Assembly: GCA_021732995.1 (NCBI GenBank)
Contig: JAKFWA010000024.1
Location: forward strand, 1 to 64,000
Origin: Planctomycetaceae bacterium
GTDB taxonomy: Bacteria; Planctomycetota; Planctomycetia; Planctomycetales; Planctomycetaceae
Length of the DNA: 64,000 bases
Direction of reading: 5' to 3'
Below the pieces are notes generated by a model. The model was not told the origin of the DNA and ran no database searches. It was given only the letters and a program-made list of their open reading frames with translations. Every line of letters begins with the position of its first letter. The stretch's first letter is position 1. Below are positions 28,996 through 37,624 of the stretch, piece by piece. A program made the translations under genes and the position numbers.

Positions 28996-29637
28996 CTACT
29001 GGCAGATGGTGTTGAACTGCCGGTCGCCCGCGTCGCCCAATCCTGGCACGATGAACTTGCGATCGTTCAGGCACTCGTCGATCGACCCGACAAAGATCTC
29101 AACTTCTGGATCGTGCTTCGTCACCAGCGCAAGCCCTTCTGGCGCCGAGATCAGGGAGATCACCTTGATGTGCGGAACAGACCAGCGTCGCAGTACTTCA
29201 ATGGCAGCCACAGCAGAACCGCCGGTAGCGAGCATGGGGTCCAACACAATGGCGACATCGACGGGATTGGACTTCGGCAGCTTCTGGTAGTACTCGACGG
29301 GCTCTGCGGTGGCCTCATCGCGATAGATGCCCAGATGCCAGACCTCGGCGGTGGGAATCAAGTCCAGTAACGGATCAACTAGCCCCAATCCGGCCCGCAG
29401 AATCGGCACCAGTCCGATCCGCTGAGACAGTTGCCGTCCGACGGTCTGCTTCAGCGGTGTGGTAACCGTCAGATCTTTAGTAGCGAGCCCCGCAGTGGCT
29501 GGCCCTGCGAGCAGCATGGCCAGTCGACGAACGATCGCGCGAAACTCAACCGGGGTCGTGCTGACGTCTCGCAAACGGGCGAGGTGATGCTGAACAAGCG
29601 GGTGATCGACAACATGGATGCGATCAGAAATCGACAT
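28996..29637 (-). CDS. upp: Uracil phosphoribosyltransferase Upp
   Basis: 213 aa. Upp converts uracil and PRPP to UMP (pyrimidine salvage). 'PILRAGLGLVDPLLDLIP' and 'LDPMLATGGSAVAAIEVL' (PRPP loop) are diagnostic, with 'HLGIYRDEATAEPVEYYQKL' between them and the C-terminal 'FIVPGLGDAGDRQFNT'. The frame opens upstream, but the ATG at 29637 has AAGGAG at ideal spacing and matches the family's N-terminus. Confidence 0.97.
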   Translation of the reverse strand: MSISDRIHVVDHPLVQHHLARLRDVSTTPVEFRAIVRRLAMLLAGPATAGLATKDLTVTTPLKQTVGRQLSQRIGLVPILRAGLGLVDPLLDLIPTAEVWHLGIYRDEATAEPVEYYQKLPKSNPVDVAIVLDPMLATGGSAVAAIEVLRRWSVPHIKVISLISAPEGLALVTKHDPEVEIFVGSIDECLNDRKFIVPGLGDAGDRQFNTICQ

Positions 29638-29827
29638 GCGGGGCTCCTTGCCGGTGCATTCTGGTGACTGCGCAAATCCGAGCGTGCGGCATCTCAGCAC
29701 AGCCGTCGCGTGAAAACCATCGATCTCGCTCAGAAGTCCGTCGCGGTAGAACGGAGTTGGTCGAAACCGCGCGGCGACTTACAACTCGGTCCTGTGAGTT
29801 TGATCGATTCGAGTCCCGGAACTTTGC

Positions 29828-30613
29828 ATGACAGCGACATCCCTGATTTCTGCACGGCACATCGACATGCAGTTCGATGGCCAGCCACACGTGCTGAGAG
29901 ATCTGAATGTCGAGATCGAGGCCGGGGCGTTCGTGTCGATCGTTGGCCCATCAGGATGTGGTAAGTCGACGTTCTTGCGGCTGGTCGCGGGCCTGCGTCA
30001 ACAGACCGCCGGCACATTATTAATTGAGAATCAGGCGCCGGACGTCGCGGATCAGAAGCGCGCGTTCGTCTTTCAGGATCCCAACCTGTTGCCGTGGCGC
30101 ACGGTCGCCAGCAACGTGTTGCTGCCGCTGGAACTCAATGGCGAAGCCCACCGCGACCAGCGCAAGCAGACTGCGGCACACGTTGCGACCACCTTGCGAC
30201 TGGTCGGACTTTCCGAGGACGACTCACAAAAACGGCCGCGGCAACTTTCCGGCGGCATGCGGATGCGCGTTTCGCTGGCACGGGCGCTGGTCACGAATCC
30301 AGACATCATGTTATTGGATGAGCCGTTCGCGGCGCTGGATGACATCCTGCGACAACAACTTAATGAAGAGCTGCAGCGCATCTGGTGGGAGAAACGCTGG
30401 ACGGGCCTGTTCGTCACGCACAATGTTTCGGAAGCTGTGTTCCTCAGTCAGCGAGTGCTGGTCATGAGCCGCTGGCCGGGCACGTTCCTGTCGGACATCA
30501 CTGTCCCGTTTGCCTTTCCGCGAACTGCAGAACTGCGGGCTGAGCCTGAGTTCGCGCGACTCTGCGGACAGGTGAGCCAGCAACTGCGTCGAGCTGCGGG
30601 GATCGCGTCATGA
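29828..30613 (+). CDS. ABC transporter ATP-binding protein (NitT/TauT type)
   Basis: 261 aa. Walker A 'GPSGCGKST', Q-loop in 'FVFQDPNLLPWRTV', signature 'LSGGMRMRVSLARAL', Walker B 'IMLLDEPFAALDD' and switch His in 'FVTHNVSEAVFL'. 'LLPWRTVASNVLLPLEL' and 'MRMRVSLARAL' are typical of the nitrate/sulfonate/taurine importer group. Its stop overlaps the permease start (ATGA), so the two form one transporter. No substrate-binding protein gene is present on either side. Confidence 0.95.
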   Translation: MTATSLISARHIDMQFDGQPHVLRDLNVEIEAGAFVSIVGPSGCGKSTFLRLVAGLRQQTAGTLLIENQAPDVADQKRAFVFQDPNLLPWRTVASNVLLPLELNGEAHRDQRKQTAAHVATTLRLVGLSEDDSQKRPRQLSGGMRMRVSLARALVTNPDIMLLDEPFAALDDILRQQLNEELQRIWWEKRWTGLFVTHNVSEAVFLSQRVLVMSRWPGTFLSDITVPFAFPRTAELRAEPEFARLCGQVSQQLRRAAGIAS

Positions 30614-31395
30614 AGCTCCGCACGCTCGTTACTCGCGTCCTCCCGCCTCTGCTCACACTGCTGATGGTAGTCGTGGTATGGGACGTTGCTGTTCGCTGGT
30701 TTCAGATCAAGCCGTTTCTGTTGCCGAGCCCAGCAGCCGTCGCGCAGGCCGCATGGAAGAAAAAACTCGTTTTGGGACAGGCGACAGCGGTCACGGCTCT
30801 CGGCGCCATCTGCGGGTTCGCATCCAGCCTGCTGGTCGGAACCGCGATCGCGTTCATGTTTTCGCAGTCGCGAGCCATCCGCGCGAGCGGCTATCCCTAC
30901 GCGATCTTTCTGCAGACCGTACCGGTTGTGGCGATTGCGCCGTTGATCGTGAACTGGTTCGGTAACGGACTGCAGAGCGTCATGCTAGTCGCGTTCATCG
31001 TCAGTTTGTTCCCTGTCATTACAAACGCGACGACCGGCATGCTCGCAGTCGATCCCGACCTGCTCGATCTCTTTCGACTGCATCACGCGAGTCGCTGGCA
31101 GCAGTGGATCAAATTGCGTCTGCCGAACGCCGTGCCGCACATCCTGACCGGGGCTCGAACGGCGAGCGGCCTGTCCGTGATCGGTTCGATCGTCGGCGAG
31201 TTCTTTGTGGGCTATGGCAATGAGTGGGTTGGCTTGGGTTATCTCATCAGTTCGAGTCAGGGACAGTTGAAGACGTCAGAACTGCTGGCCGCCGTGTTTG
31301 CATCAACTCTGCTGGGCCTGGTGATCTTTGGCTCAATGAATCTGCTGAGCCGCACGGTGCTGAGCCGCTGGTACGAATCCAACGACTCGCTGTGA
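30610..31395 (+). CDS. ABC transporter permease (NitT/TauT/SsuC type)
   Basis: 261 aa with about six membrane helices. 'FLLPSPAAVAQAAW' near the N-terminus, 'ALGAICGFASSLLVGTAIA' and the EAA-loop region 'FRLHHASRWQQWIKLRLPNA' are typical of SsuC/TauC-like permeases. Translationally coupled to the ATPase gene. The substrate is unknown; sulfonates, thiamine precursors, nitrate and riboflavin are all handled by this family. Confidence 0.94.
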   Translation: MKLRTLVTRVLPPLLTLLMVVVVWDVAVRWFQIKPFLLPSPAAVAQAAWKKKLVLGQATAVTALGAICGFASSLLVGTAIAFMFSQSRAIRASGYPYAIFLQTVPVVAIAPLIVNWFGNGLQSVMLVAFIVSLFPVITNATTGMLAVDPDLLDLFRLHHASRWQQWIKLRLPNAVPHILTGARTASGLSVIGSIVGEFFVGYGNEWVGLGYLISSSQGQLKTSELLAAVFASTLLGLVIFGSMNLLSRTVLSRWYESNDSL

Positions 31396-31777
31396 GCGTA
31401 AACACTCTGCGAACTGCGCGGAGCTTGTCGCAGATTGCCGCAACGGTCATGCGCTGCCGTCTTGATGTAACGGATGTAGGTGCGACCTCGGCAAATCGTG
31501 ACGGTCAACGAAGGATGAGAAGCAATTCCGGTTGGTCAAATTGGCGATAGAAGAGAAGGCAAACGCATTCACGAGCCTCGCCTGATCGCAATGGATTGAG
31601 TGGTTCCAATCGACGCAACGATTGCAGCGATACCGCAAGCAGAACCGCAATGCGACAAAGGCTGAGGCATGCCGTCCCGCTGTGTTACTTCTCTGATCGT
31701 CGGCTCTTGCCGCGATACGTCGCTGCGAAGCCGCTCTCAACGCGATTCACCGACTCATAGCTTCTGGAGGTGCAGCC
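31396..31777. other. Intergenic region without recognised features
   Basis: 382 bp between the permease and the coiled-coil gene. I see no convincing ORF, hairpin or RNA gene. It ends with the strong GGAGG ribosome-binding site of the next gene and should hold its promoter. Confidence 0.5.
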
Positions 31778-33067
31778 TTGTCGAACAAAGATCGCTATTC
31801 ATCGTCTGCGGGGGTCGAATCCGCCGCGTCACTGCGATGGAGTGCAATCGTCGTCTGTTTCACGATTGGTCTTGTCGCTGTTGAATTCATGATTCGTCGG
31901 CCCATGATGCGCGAAATGGCATTGCTGCGATCGAACATCAACAGCATGCAGCGCGACATGGAAAGTCTGGTTGGCGTCCACAACCAGGCGTGGGAAACCA
32001 ACAACCTGCTGAGCAGCTTGAAGGCTCAGTACCGTCAGATCGAAGACGGCCGTGCGAGCATTGAGTCCATCAAACGGCTCACTGAAGAACTCGAAACGGA
32101 AACCTCAAAGCTCTCGAAGGCCTTCGCGTCACTCGATCAACTCATCAACATCAAGAATCGCGTGTTGAAGCAGTCGGAAACCAATCCGATGGCCCAAACC
32201 AATCTTGATCAGATGGTCTCTCTGCAAGAGCGCATCTCGAACAACAGCGAAGGTACTCAGCATGCCTTCGTGGCAGTCAATGGCCTGCTGCGTTTGCGAG
32301 ACACTGCGAAGGTCGAAATCGAAAGTGTTGATTCGGCGATCACGTCCGTGCGTCAGCTCGGCGAGCTGAAACGCGAAGTCATTGAGAAGGGTGATTCCGT
32401 CGTGACGGCTCGTGAGCAACTGTCCGATTTGGTGGCCCTTAAGAACGACCTGTACGAAGAAGCCAGCAACATTCCTGAAGCGCGTAAGGTTGCGGATGAT
32501 CTGCTCTCTCTGAAGAACGAGATGCGTTCCAAGGCTGCGGTGCAGCAGGCTGAGCAGTTGATCGCTCTGCGAAATACGCTGTCCTCAATCGATTCGACAT
32601 CCGCGAAGTCCAACCTGGAGCAACTGGTCGGACTGCAGGACACGTTGAACTCGCAGACCAAGCAGGTTTCCGAAGCCGTGCAGACTCTGGAACTGCTGAC
32701 GGATCTCGGCGATCAGTTGAAAGAGCAGGTCGATGCGACCAGTTCAATGCGTAAGAGTCTGATGGAAATCGTGCTGCTCGAGAGTACGGTCCATCGAGTT
32801 GCCCGCGTGCTCGAACCGCTAACTCAGCTCGGCAATCTTCGCCGACTGAGCGATGAGGACCTGCGTGAAGCAGCTCGCACCGTGATTGATTCCCGTCAGT
32901 CCCGCGTTGCTCGTCGTCCGGTCGAAGGCCGTGTTGAACAACGCGATGGTGATTCTCTTAAGCTCAACAACCTCCGCCTCTTCCCGGACGAGCCGAGCAA
33001 AGACGTCCCGGTGCCAATGCCGCCGAGCGAAGATATCGGTCAACTGATTGATGGCCTGCAGAAGTAA
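31778..33067 (+). CDS. Coiled-coil membrane-anchored protein
   Basis: 429 aa starting at TTG, supported by a consensus GGAGG seven bases upstream. A single membrane helix (about residues 20-38, 'WSAIVVCFTIGLVAVEFMI') is followed by some 350 residues of Leu/Glu/Gln/Lys-rich heptads with recurring 'LxxLxxLKxxL' units ('DQLINIKNR', 'DQMVSLQER', 'SDLVALKND', 'DDLLSLKNE', 'EQLVGLQDT'), a long coiled coil built of roughly similar segments. The final 70 residues are Arg/Pro-rich. I recognise no enzymatic domain. A periplasmic structural or cell-envelope spacer role is possible. Confidence 0.8.
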   Translation: MSNKDRYSSSAGVESAASLRWSAIVVCFTIGLVAVEFMIRRPMMREMALLRSNINSMQRDMESLVGVHNQAWETNNLLSSLKAQYRQIEDGRASIESIKRLTEELETETSKLSKAFASLDQLINIKNRVLKQSETNPMAQTNLDQMVSLQERISNNSEGTQHAFVAVNGLLRLRDTAKVEIESVDSAITSVRQLGELKREVIEKGDSVVTAREQLSDLVALKNDLYEEASNIPEARKVADDLLSLKNEMRSKAAVQQAEQLIALRNTLSSIDSTSAKSNLEQLVGLQDTLNSQTKQVSEAVQTLELLTDLGDQLKEQVDATSSMRKSLMEIVLLESTVHRVARVLEPLTQLGNLRRLSDEDLREAARTVIDSRQSRVARRPVEGRVEQRDGDSLKLNNLRLFPDEPSKDVPVPMPPSEDIGQLIDGLQK

Positions 33068-33205
33068 CCTGCTGATGGCGTACTTTGAAGATTGACAACA
33101 ACGACGAACCTCTCTGCTGATAGACCTCTGTGTTACCACTACTGATTGACCTGCTCTGACTAATCCCCTCTGAAGTTCTTCATCATGTCTCCCGAGCACG
33201 GGACG

Positions 33206-33245
33206 AACGGCGAGATCGGTTCACCGACCTCGCCGTTTTCGTTTT
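33206..33245 (+). terminator. Rho-independent terminator
   Basis: 9-bp outer stem (33206-33214 with 33229-33237), an inner 5-bp stem (TCGGT/ACCGA) and a TTTTCGTTTT tract. It lies 140 bp after the coiled-coil gene. Confidence 0.85.
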
Positions 33246-33485
33246 CACACCATCAAGCTGAAGAATTCTGTGATCCGTGCACCTCGTCCAGAGAGCTGAC
33301 TGGCAGACAATTTCCCGCAGAGGGGCAGAGGTTAGGAGAGCAAAAGCCAGTAGCAGTGCCGCGACCGCGAGGGAGCGGCTTCCAGAATCGCGGCCAGAGC
33401 CGCTCCGTCACAGTCGCGGTACTGACTGGTCCTCCTTCTCTGCGGAGAATGCGAATGAGGACCAGACGCGGAACTTAAGCCTCAC
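33246..33485. repeat. Intergenic inverted repeat, dispersed-repeat type
   Basis: The gap between the two terminators holds an imperfect inverted repeat with 25-nt arms (33355-33379 and 33399-33423, 21 of 25 pairs) of the CCGCGACCGCGAGGGAGCGG type, plus outer GCAGAG/CTCTGC-like matches near 33315-33325 and 33435-33445. No coding frame is convincing. It may be a non-autonomous or REP-like repeat. Confidence 0.65.
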
Positions 33486-33523
33486 TAAAACAAAACGCCC
33501 GATGATTAACCCACCGGGCGTTC
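33486..33523 (-). terminator. Rho-independent terminator of rho
   Basis: 8-bp stem AACGCCCG/CGGGCGTT (33494-33501 with 33515-33522) followed on the minus strand by TTTTGTTTT, about 30 bp beyond the rho stop. Confidence 0.85.
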
Positions 33524-33551
33524 TGAATTAACAGCTCAAACAAGCAGAGGC

Positions 33552-35888
33552 TTACAGCAGCGATTTGACTCGCGCCAGGAACTCCTTGTTGGTCGGGAAC
33601 TTCTCCAGCGTGCGCGTGAGATGTTCCATCGCTTCGATCGGGCTCAGCGAGATCAGGCTGCGACGCAGCATGGTCACGCTTTCGAGGATCTCGGGCGCGA
33701 AGAGCTTTTCTTCGTGCCGAGTGCCCGAACGGGTGATGTCGATGGCTGGCCAGATTCGCCGGTCGGCGAGGTCACGGCTCAGCACGAGTTCCATGTTTCC
33801 AGTGCCCTTGAACTCCTGGAAGATGACTTCGTCCATCTTGCTGCCAGTATCAATCAGGGCGGTCGCCACAATGGTGAGCGAACCACCTTCATCGAACTGA
33901 CGCGCGGTGCCGAACAACTTCTTGGGAATGTCGAGTGCCTTCACGTGCAAACCACCACTCATCGTGCGTGTCTCGTGAGCACCGCCACCGCCACTCCACT
34001 TGTTGAAGGCCCGGGCCATACGGGTGATCGAGTCCATCAGAATGAAGACATCCTGACCGGTCTCGGCCAGTCGCTTACCGCGTTCGATAATGAGCTGGCT
34101 CATCCGAACGTGGCTTTCGACTTCGCGGTCCATCGACGACGCGATGACTTCGCCTTTGACCTTGCGACGCATTTCAGTCACTTCTTCCGGACGCTCATCA
34201 ATGAGCAGCACCATCAGGTGCATTTCCGGATGGTTGTGACTGACCGAGTCAGCAATGTCCTGCAGCAGCATGGTCTTGCCGGTACGCGGAGGAGCAACCA
34301 GCAACGCTCGCTGTCCCTTGCCCACCGGAGTGACCAGGTCCATCACACGCATGGTGAGAGGACGTGATGTAGTCTCCAGCTTGATCTGACGGAACGGCGT
34401 GATGGCCGTCAGTTCGTCGAAGCTTTTGATCTTTGCGTAGTCTTCGGGACTCCGACTTTCAATCTGCAGGATCTCACGAACGCGCGGTCCCTGATTACGT
34501 ACACCGGAACCCACTTCAGCGCGAAGCAGTACGCCTTCACGCAAAAAGTTCTTCTCGATGAACGAACTGGGAACGAACGGATCGCTCTCCTGAGCCAGGT
34601 AGTTCTTCTTCGGATCGCGGAGGAAGCCGTAGCCCTTGGGATGCAGTTCCAGCACGCCGTCAATCACGCCTTCAATAACTTCAGTGCTCGGCGCGACGCT
34701 GCGAACGCGCTGCTGTGGCCGTTGTCGGCGGTTCTGCGGAGGGCCAGACATCTGGTTACGACCGCCACCTGGCATGGGACCTCGACGATCGCCGCGGCGT
34801 CCACGGAAGTTCCCGCCGCCCTGATAGCCCTGACCGCCACCGCCCTGATAGCCCGGACCGCCGCCGCCTTGGTAGCCTTGTCCGCCACCGCCCTGATAGC
34901 CCGGACCACCACCACCCTGGTAGCCTTGGCCACCCTGATAGCCGGCTTGCCCGCCGCCGCCTTGGTAACCCTGACCGCCGGCGTAGCCGCCACCAAAGTC
35001 ACCTTCGCCACCACGACGGCGACGACGACGACGACGACGACGTCTTGGACCGAATTCACCTTCCCCGCCGTCTGGTCCTTCACCACCACCGTCCGGCCCT
35101 TCGCCGTCTGGTCCCTCGCCATCGAAGAACTCGCCGCCAGCGTCGGGGCCGAAATCATCGCCACCCGCGACCTGGAAATCTCGAGCTTCACTCAAGACGT
35201 CGTCATTCGCGTGGGAGCCAACGTCATCCTGATCGAAGCGTTCGACGCGTTCCTCAGGGTTGTAGTTGCGATCACGAAGGCTGTTGCGACCGCGACCTCG
35301 TGGATTGCGACCACGCGGACCGCGCCCCCGTGGGGTGCCCTCGGCGTCTGCTGACGGCTGCGGTTCGGAAGCACCTTCCGATTCGTAGTCATCGTTGAAG
35401 CTTGGTGCCGGGGTGAAGCTTGGTGCTGGCTCGCGGCGACGTTCGTCCGGAGCTTCAGCAGCGGGTTCACGACGTCGACTGGGGCGTTCGTCCGAAGCCT
35501 CGGCAGCTGGTTCGCGACGTCGACTGGGGCGTTCGTCCGAAGCCTCGGCAGCTGGTTCGCGACGTCGACTCGGACGTTCATCCGAAGCCTCGGCCACAGG
35601 TTCGCGACGTCGGCTAGGACGCGCGGGAGGAGCTTCGGGCTCTTCGGGAAAGCTGACTTCGGCATCCACAGGAGCAGCAGCTTCATCGGCTGTCGCGCGA
35701 CGGCGCCGCGTAGTAGCAGCAGCGGCCTTCTTACGTCGCGGCTTGGGAGCCTCAGCCTCATCATTTTCTTCGAAGATGACATCCAGCGCATCATCTGAGG
35801 AAGCCTTTTCGACCGGCTCCAGGTCATCTTTTTTGGTGCGACGCCGAACTCGGGGAGTCCGGGACGACTCTGGCTTATTTACCGCCAT
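33552..35888 (-). CDS. rho: Transcription termination factor Rho with long disordered extension
   Basis: 778 aa from the ATG at 35888 (GGAAAG upstream); a longer frame to 35957 is judged non-coding. The C-terminal 400 residues are standard Rho: RNA-binding CSD 'GVLELHPKGYGFLRDPKKNY', Walker A 'APPRTGKTMLLQDIA', 'LIDERPEEVTEMRR', Q-loop 'FILMDSITRMARAFNKWSG' and R-loop 'GSLTIVATALIDTGSKMDEV'. The N-terminal 350 residues are an acidic/basic low-complexity extension: tandem 15-residue 'RRREPAAEASDERPS' units, an Asp/Glu/Gly stretch, a run of Arg, and repeated 'GGQGYQGGGGPGYQ' units. Such RGG-like extensions can bind RNA or condense; here that is inference. Terminated by 33486-33523. Confidence 0.97.
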   Translation of the reverse strand: MAVNKPESSRTPRVRRRTKKDDLEPVEKASSDDALDVIFEENDEAEAPKPRRKKAAAATTRRRRATADEAAAPVDAEVSFPEEPEAPPARPSRRREPVAEASDERPSRRREPAAEASDERPSRRREPAAEASDERPSRRREPAAEAPDERRREPAPSFTPAPSFNDDYESEGASEPQPSADAEGTPRGRGPRGRNPRGRGRNSLRDRNYNPEERVERFDQDDVGSHANDDVLSEARDFQVAGGDDFGPDAGGEFFDGEGPDGEGPDGGGEGPDGGEGEFGPRRRRRRRRRRRGGEGDFGGGYAGGQGYQGGGGQAGYQGGQGYQGGGGPGYQGGGGQGYQGGGGPGYQGGGGQGYQGGGNFRGRRGDRRGPMPGGGRNQMSGPPQNRRQRPQQRVRSVAPSTEVIEGVIDGVLELHPKGYGFLRDPKKNYLAQESDPFVPSSFIEKNFLREGVLLRAEVGSGVRNQGPRVREILQIESRSPEDYAKIKSFDELTAITPFRQIKLETTSRPLTMRVMDLVTPVGKGQRALLVAPPRTGKTMLLQDIADSVSHNHPEMHLMVLLIDERPEEVTEMRRKVKGEVIASSMDREVESHVRMSQLIIERGKRLAETGQDVFILMDSITRMARAFNKWSGGGGAHETRTMSGGLHVKALDIPKKLFGTARQFDEGGSLTIVATALIDTGSKMDEVIFQEFKGTGNMELVLSRDLADRRIWPAIDITRSGTRHEEKLFAPEILESVTMLRRSLISLSPIEAMEHLTRTLEKFPTNKEFLARVKSLL
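34805..35046. repeat. Gly/Gln/Tyr-coding repeats and CGA microsatellite inside rho
   Basis: 34805-34985 holds near-identical short units coding for 'GYQGGGG' and related repeats on the minus strand. 35010-35046 is a nearly pure (CGA)n tract coding for a run of about eleven arginines. Both are prone to slippage in multiples of three. Confidence 0.85.
35439..35618. repeat. Four 45-bp tandem repeats inside rho
   Basis: Units at 35439-35483, 35484-35528, 35529-35573 and 35574-35618. The middle two differ by one base and the outer ones are diverged. Each encodes one 15-aa Arg/Glu/Ser/Ala-rich unit, so copy number can change in frame. Confidence 0.9.
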
Positions 35889-36689
35889 AGAAACTTTCCA
35901 GCAGTTCAAGATAACAGGTGTCAGACCACAGAGCTGACAATCCAGGTGCGTGCCCACACGAGGAACGCGCTGCGACGAGAGCGGTCACCGAAGCCGCTTC
36001 TTCGACGCAAAGGAACACATTGCGACGGTTCAAAATTTCGTTGGTCTCTGAGTCCAGACGTCACCCACGAATTTGCAACACACGCTGTCTGGCGGGACCA
36101 CTGAAGGACCAGCCTTAGACACGGAAACAATCGCCAAAACTTCCACCTAACGAGCAACACAGCTGTTGATCACTAGCTGACAAGCGGCGCCAACAAGAAC
36201 ACTCTTCAGAGTATTCACGAACAGAGTTCCCAAGACTGAAGAACTATCGCCAAGCGAGCTGACCGTCAAAAAGAGCGGCCTGAAGCGGGGTTGGCAGATG
36301 CGTTTGCCTGGGAAAGCCAACCGTTAAACGTCAACTCTTGGTTACGACAATCGCTTCGGCACTGGCGACTGCCTTCGAAGAGGCATCAGAAGCTAACGGT
36401 TGATGGGATATTACTCGTGCTCCGAATCGTGTCAATTCAACTCTGGCGTAAGACAGTCAACAGAATCCTAAAGCCGCTGAAGAAATGCTTTCTAAGTGCC
36501 CCGCAGTCTGCAAGGATCGAACCAATCTGTCCGTTCGTAACAATTTGGCAGGATTTGTCGAAGAAAACCATATTGACCACTTGTTCGGACCCGCGTAGCA
36601 TCGCTGCGCGCGTTTAGGATGAGATCCGCTGTTTTTTAACGGCGGGCGTTTGCGAACAGGCTGAGCTGGATCACGGGACGTGACGCCTC
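35889..36689. other. 801-bp intergenic region between rho and ispE
   Basis: Longest non-coding stretch of the window. It must contain the divergent promoters for rho and ispE. Around 36318-36405 the sequence CAACCGTTA recurs inverted as TAACGGTTG, with a TGCCTTCGAAGAGGCA stem-like core between, suggesting a structured RNA or leader. The 108-aa frame at 36291-36617 shows no protein-like pattern. No known riboswitch, tmRNA, 6S or SRP motif was recognised. Confidence 0.5.
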
Positions 36690-37598
36690 ATGCGGCTGAA
36701 ACATATTGACGACAACTGGGTCGTTCATGCCCCGGCGAAACTGAACTTGTTTCTGGAGGTCATCGGCAAGCGAGCTGATGGCTACCATGACATTGAAACT
36801 GTCATGGCCGCGGTGGATTTACACGACACACTGGTTTTCCGAGCGACATCGTCCGACGAAATCGTCTTGCGGTGTCATCACTCAGGCAGCCATCCGGCTG
36901 GAAATTCAGCACCCGACTTTGTACCCGAAGGAAGCGAGAACTTAGTCGTTCGAGCGGCGGAATTACTGAGAGCTCAAGGCAAGCTCACCAGTGGGATTCG
37001 CATTGATCTCTTCAAACGCATCCCGGCCGCAGCAGGAATGGCAGGAGGTTCAAGCAACGCGGCTGCCAGCCTCTTTGCGTTGAACCAGCTCTGGAACTTG
37101 CGGTTAGACCTAACTGAACTTCAACAACTGGCGTCGCAACTGGGAAGTGACGTGAGTTTTTTCCTCTCGCCGTCGCCTCTGGCGCTGTGCCAGGGTCGAG
37201 GTGAAATCCTGCGTCCCATTCACTCACCGGCACGACTGCATTTCGTGATTGTCCGTCCTGAAAGTGGTCTCTCAACAGCTCTCGTCTACAAGCACTGCGT
37301 TCCCGAACCAAACCCTCGCGGCGCCGAAGGTTTGATTCAGAGTCTACAACGAGGAGATCTGAAGAAGGCTTGCGAGTTGATGTGCAACTCCTTGCAGCGA
37401 CCTGCGGAACTTCTCAATTCGGAAATTCATCGATTGAAAGCAGCGTTTTCGAAACTACCCGTTTGCGGCCACATGATGACCGGAAGCGGCACGGCATATT
37501 TTGGCGTTTGTCAGAATCGGCTGCAGGCCATGACGGCTGCGGCGAGGCTCAAAGCCTGGGGGCTTGGGCGAGTGTTTGTGGCAGCTAGTCCGCCATAA
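36690..37598 (+). CDS. ispE: 4-diphosphocytidyl-2-C-methyl-D-erythritol kinase IspE
   Basis: 302 aa GHMP kinase of the MEP isoprenoid pathway. 'VHAPAKLNLFLEVIGKRADGYHDIETV' region is the N-terminal signature, 'RIPAAAGMAGGSSNAAASLFA' the ATP loop, and 'GHMMTGSGTAYFGV' the C-terminal motif 3. It is followed 26 bp later by spoVG on the same strand. The ispE-to-spoVG proximity is also known from Bacillus, where purR and yabJ lie between, so the linkage may be old. Confidence 0.97.
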   Translation: MRLKHIDDNWVVHAPAKLNLFLEVIGKRADGYHDIETVMAAVDLHDTLVFRATSSDEIVLRCHHSGSHPAGNSAPDFVPEGSENLVVRAAELLRAQGKLTSGIRIDLFKRIPAAAGMAGGSSNAAASLFALNQLWNLRLDLTELQQLASQLGSDVSFFLSPSPLALCQGRGEILRPIHSPARLHFVIVRPESGLSTALVYKHCVPEPNPRGAEGLIQSLQRGDLKKACELMCNSLQRPAELLNSEIHRLKAAFSKLPVCGHMMTGSGTAYFGVCQNRLQAMTAAARLKAWGLGRVFVAASPP

Positions 37599-37624
37599 CA
37601 CGGAATCGTTTCAGGAGGGCAGCA

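Noticed and set aside
34641-35354. Long plus-strand frames opposite rho
   Set aside because: They arise from the low-complexity repeats and give Thr/Ala- or His/Arg-only products; rho on the minus strand explains the region.
35439-35618. Regular 45-bp repeats as a possible CRISPR array
   Set aside because: No spacers; units are contiguous and code in frame for the Rho extension.
36291-36617. 108-aa open frame in the rho-ispE gap
   Set aside because: No ribosome-binding site, no domain-like pattern and amino-acid content unlike neighbouring proteins; treated as chance frame over a structured stretch.
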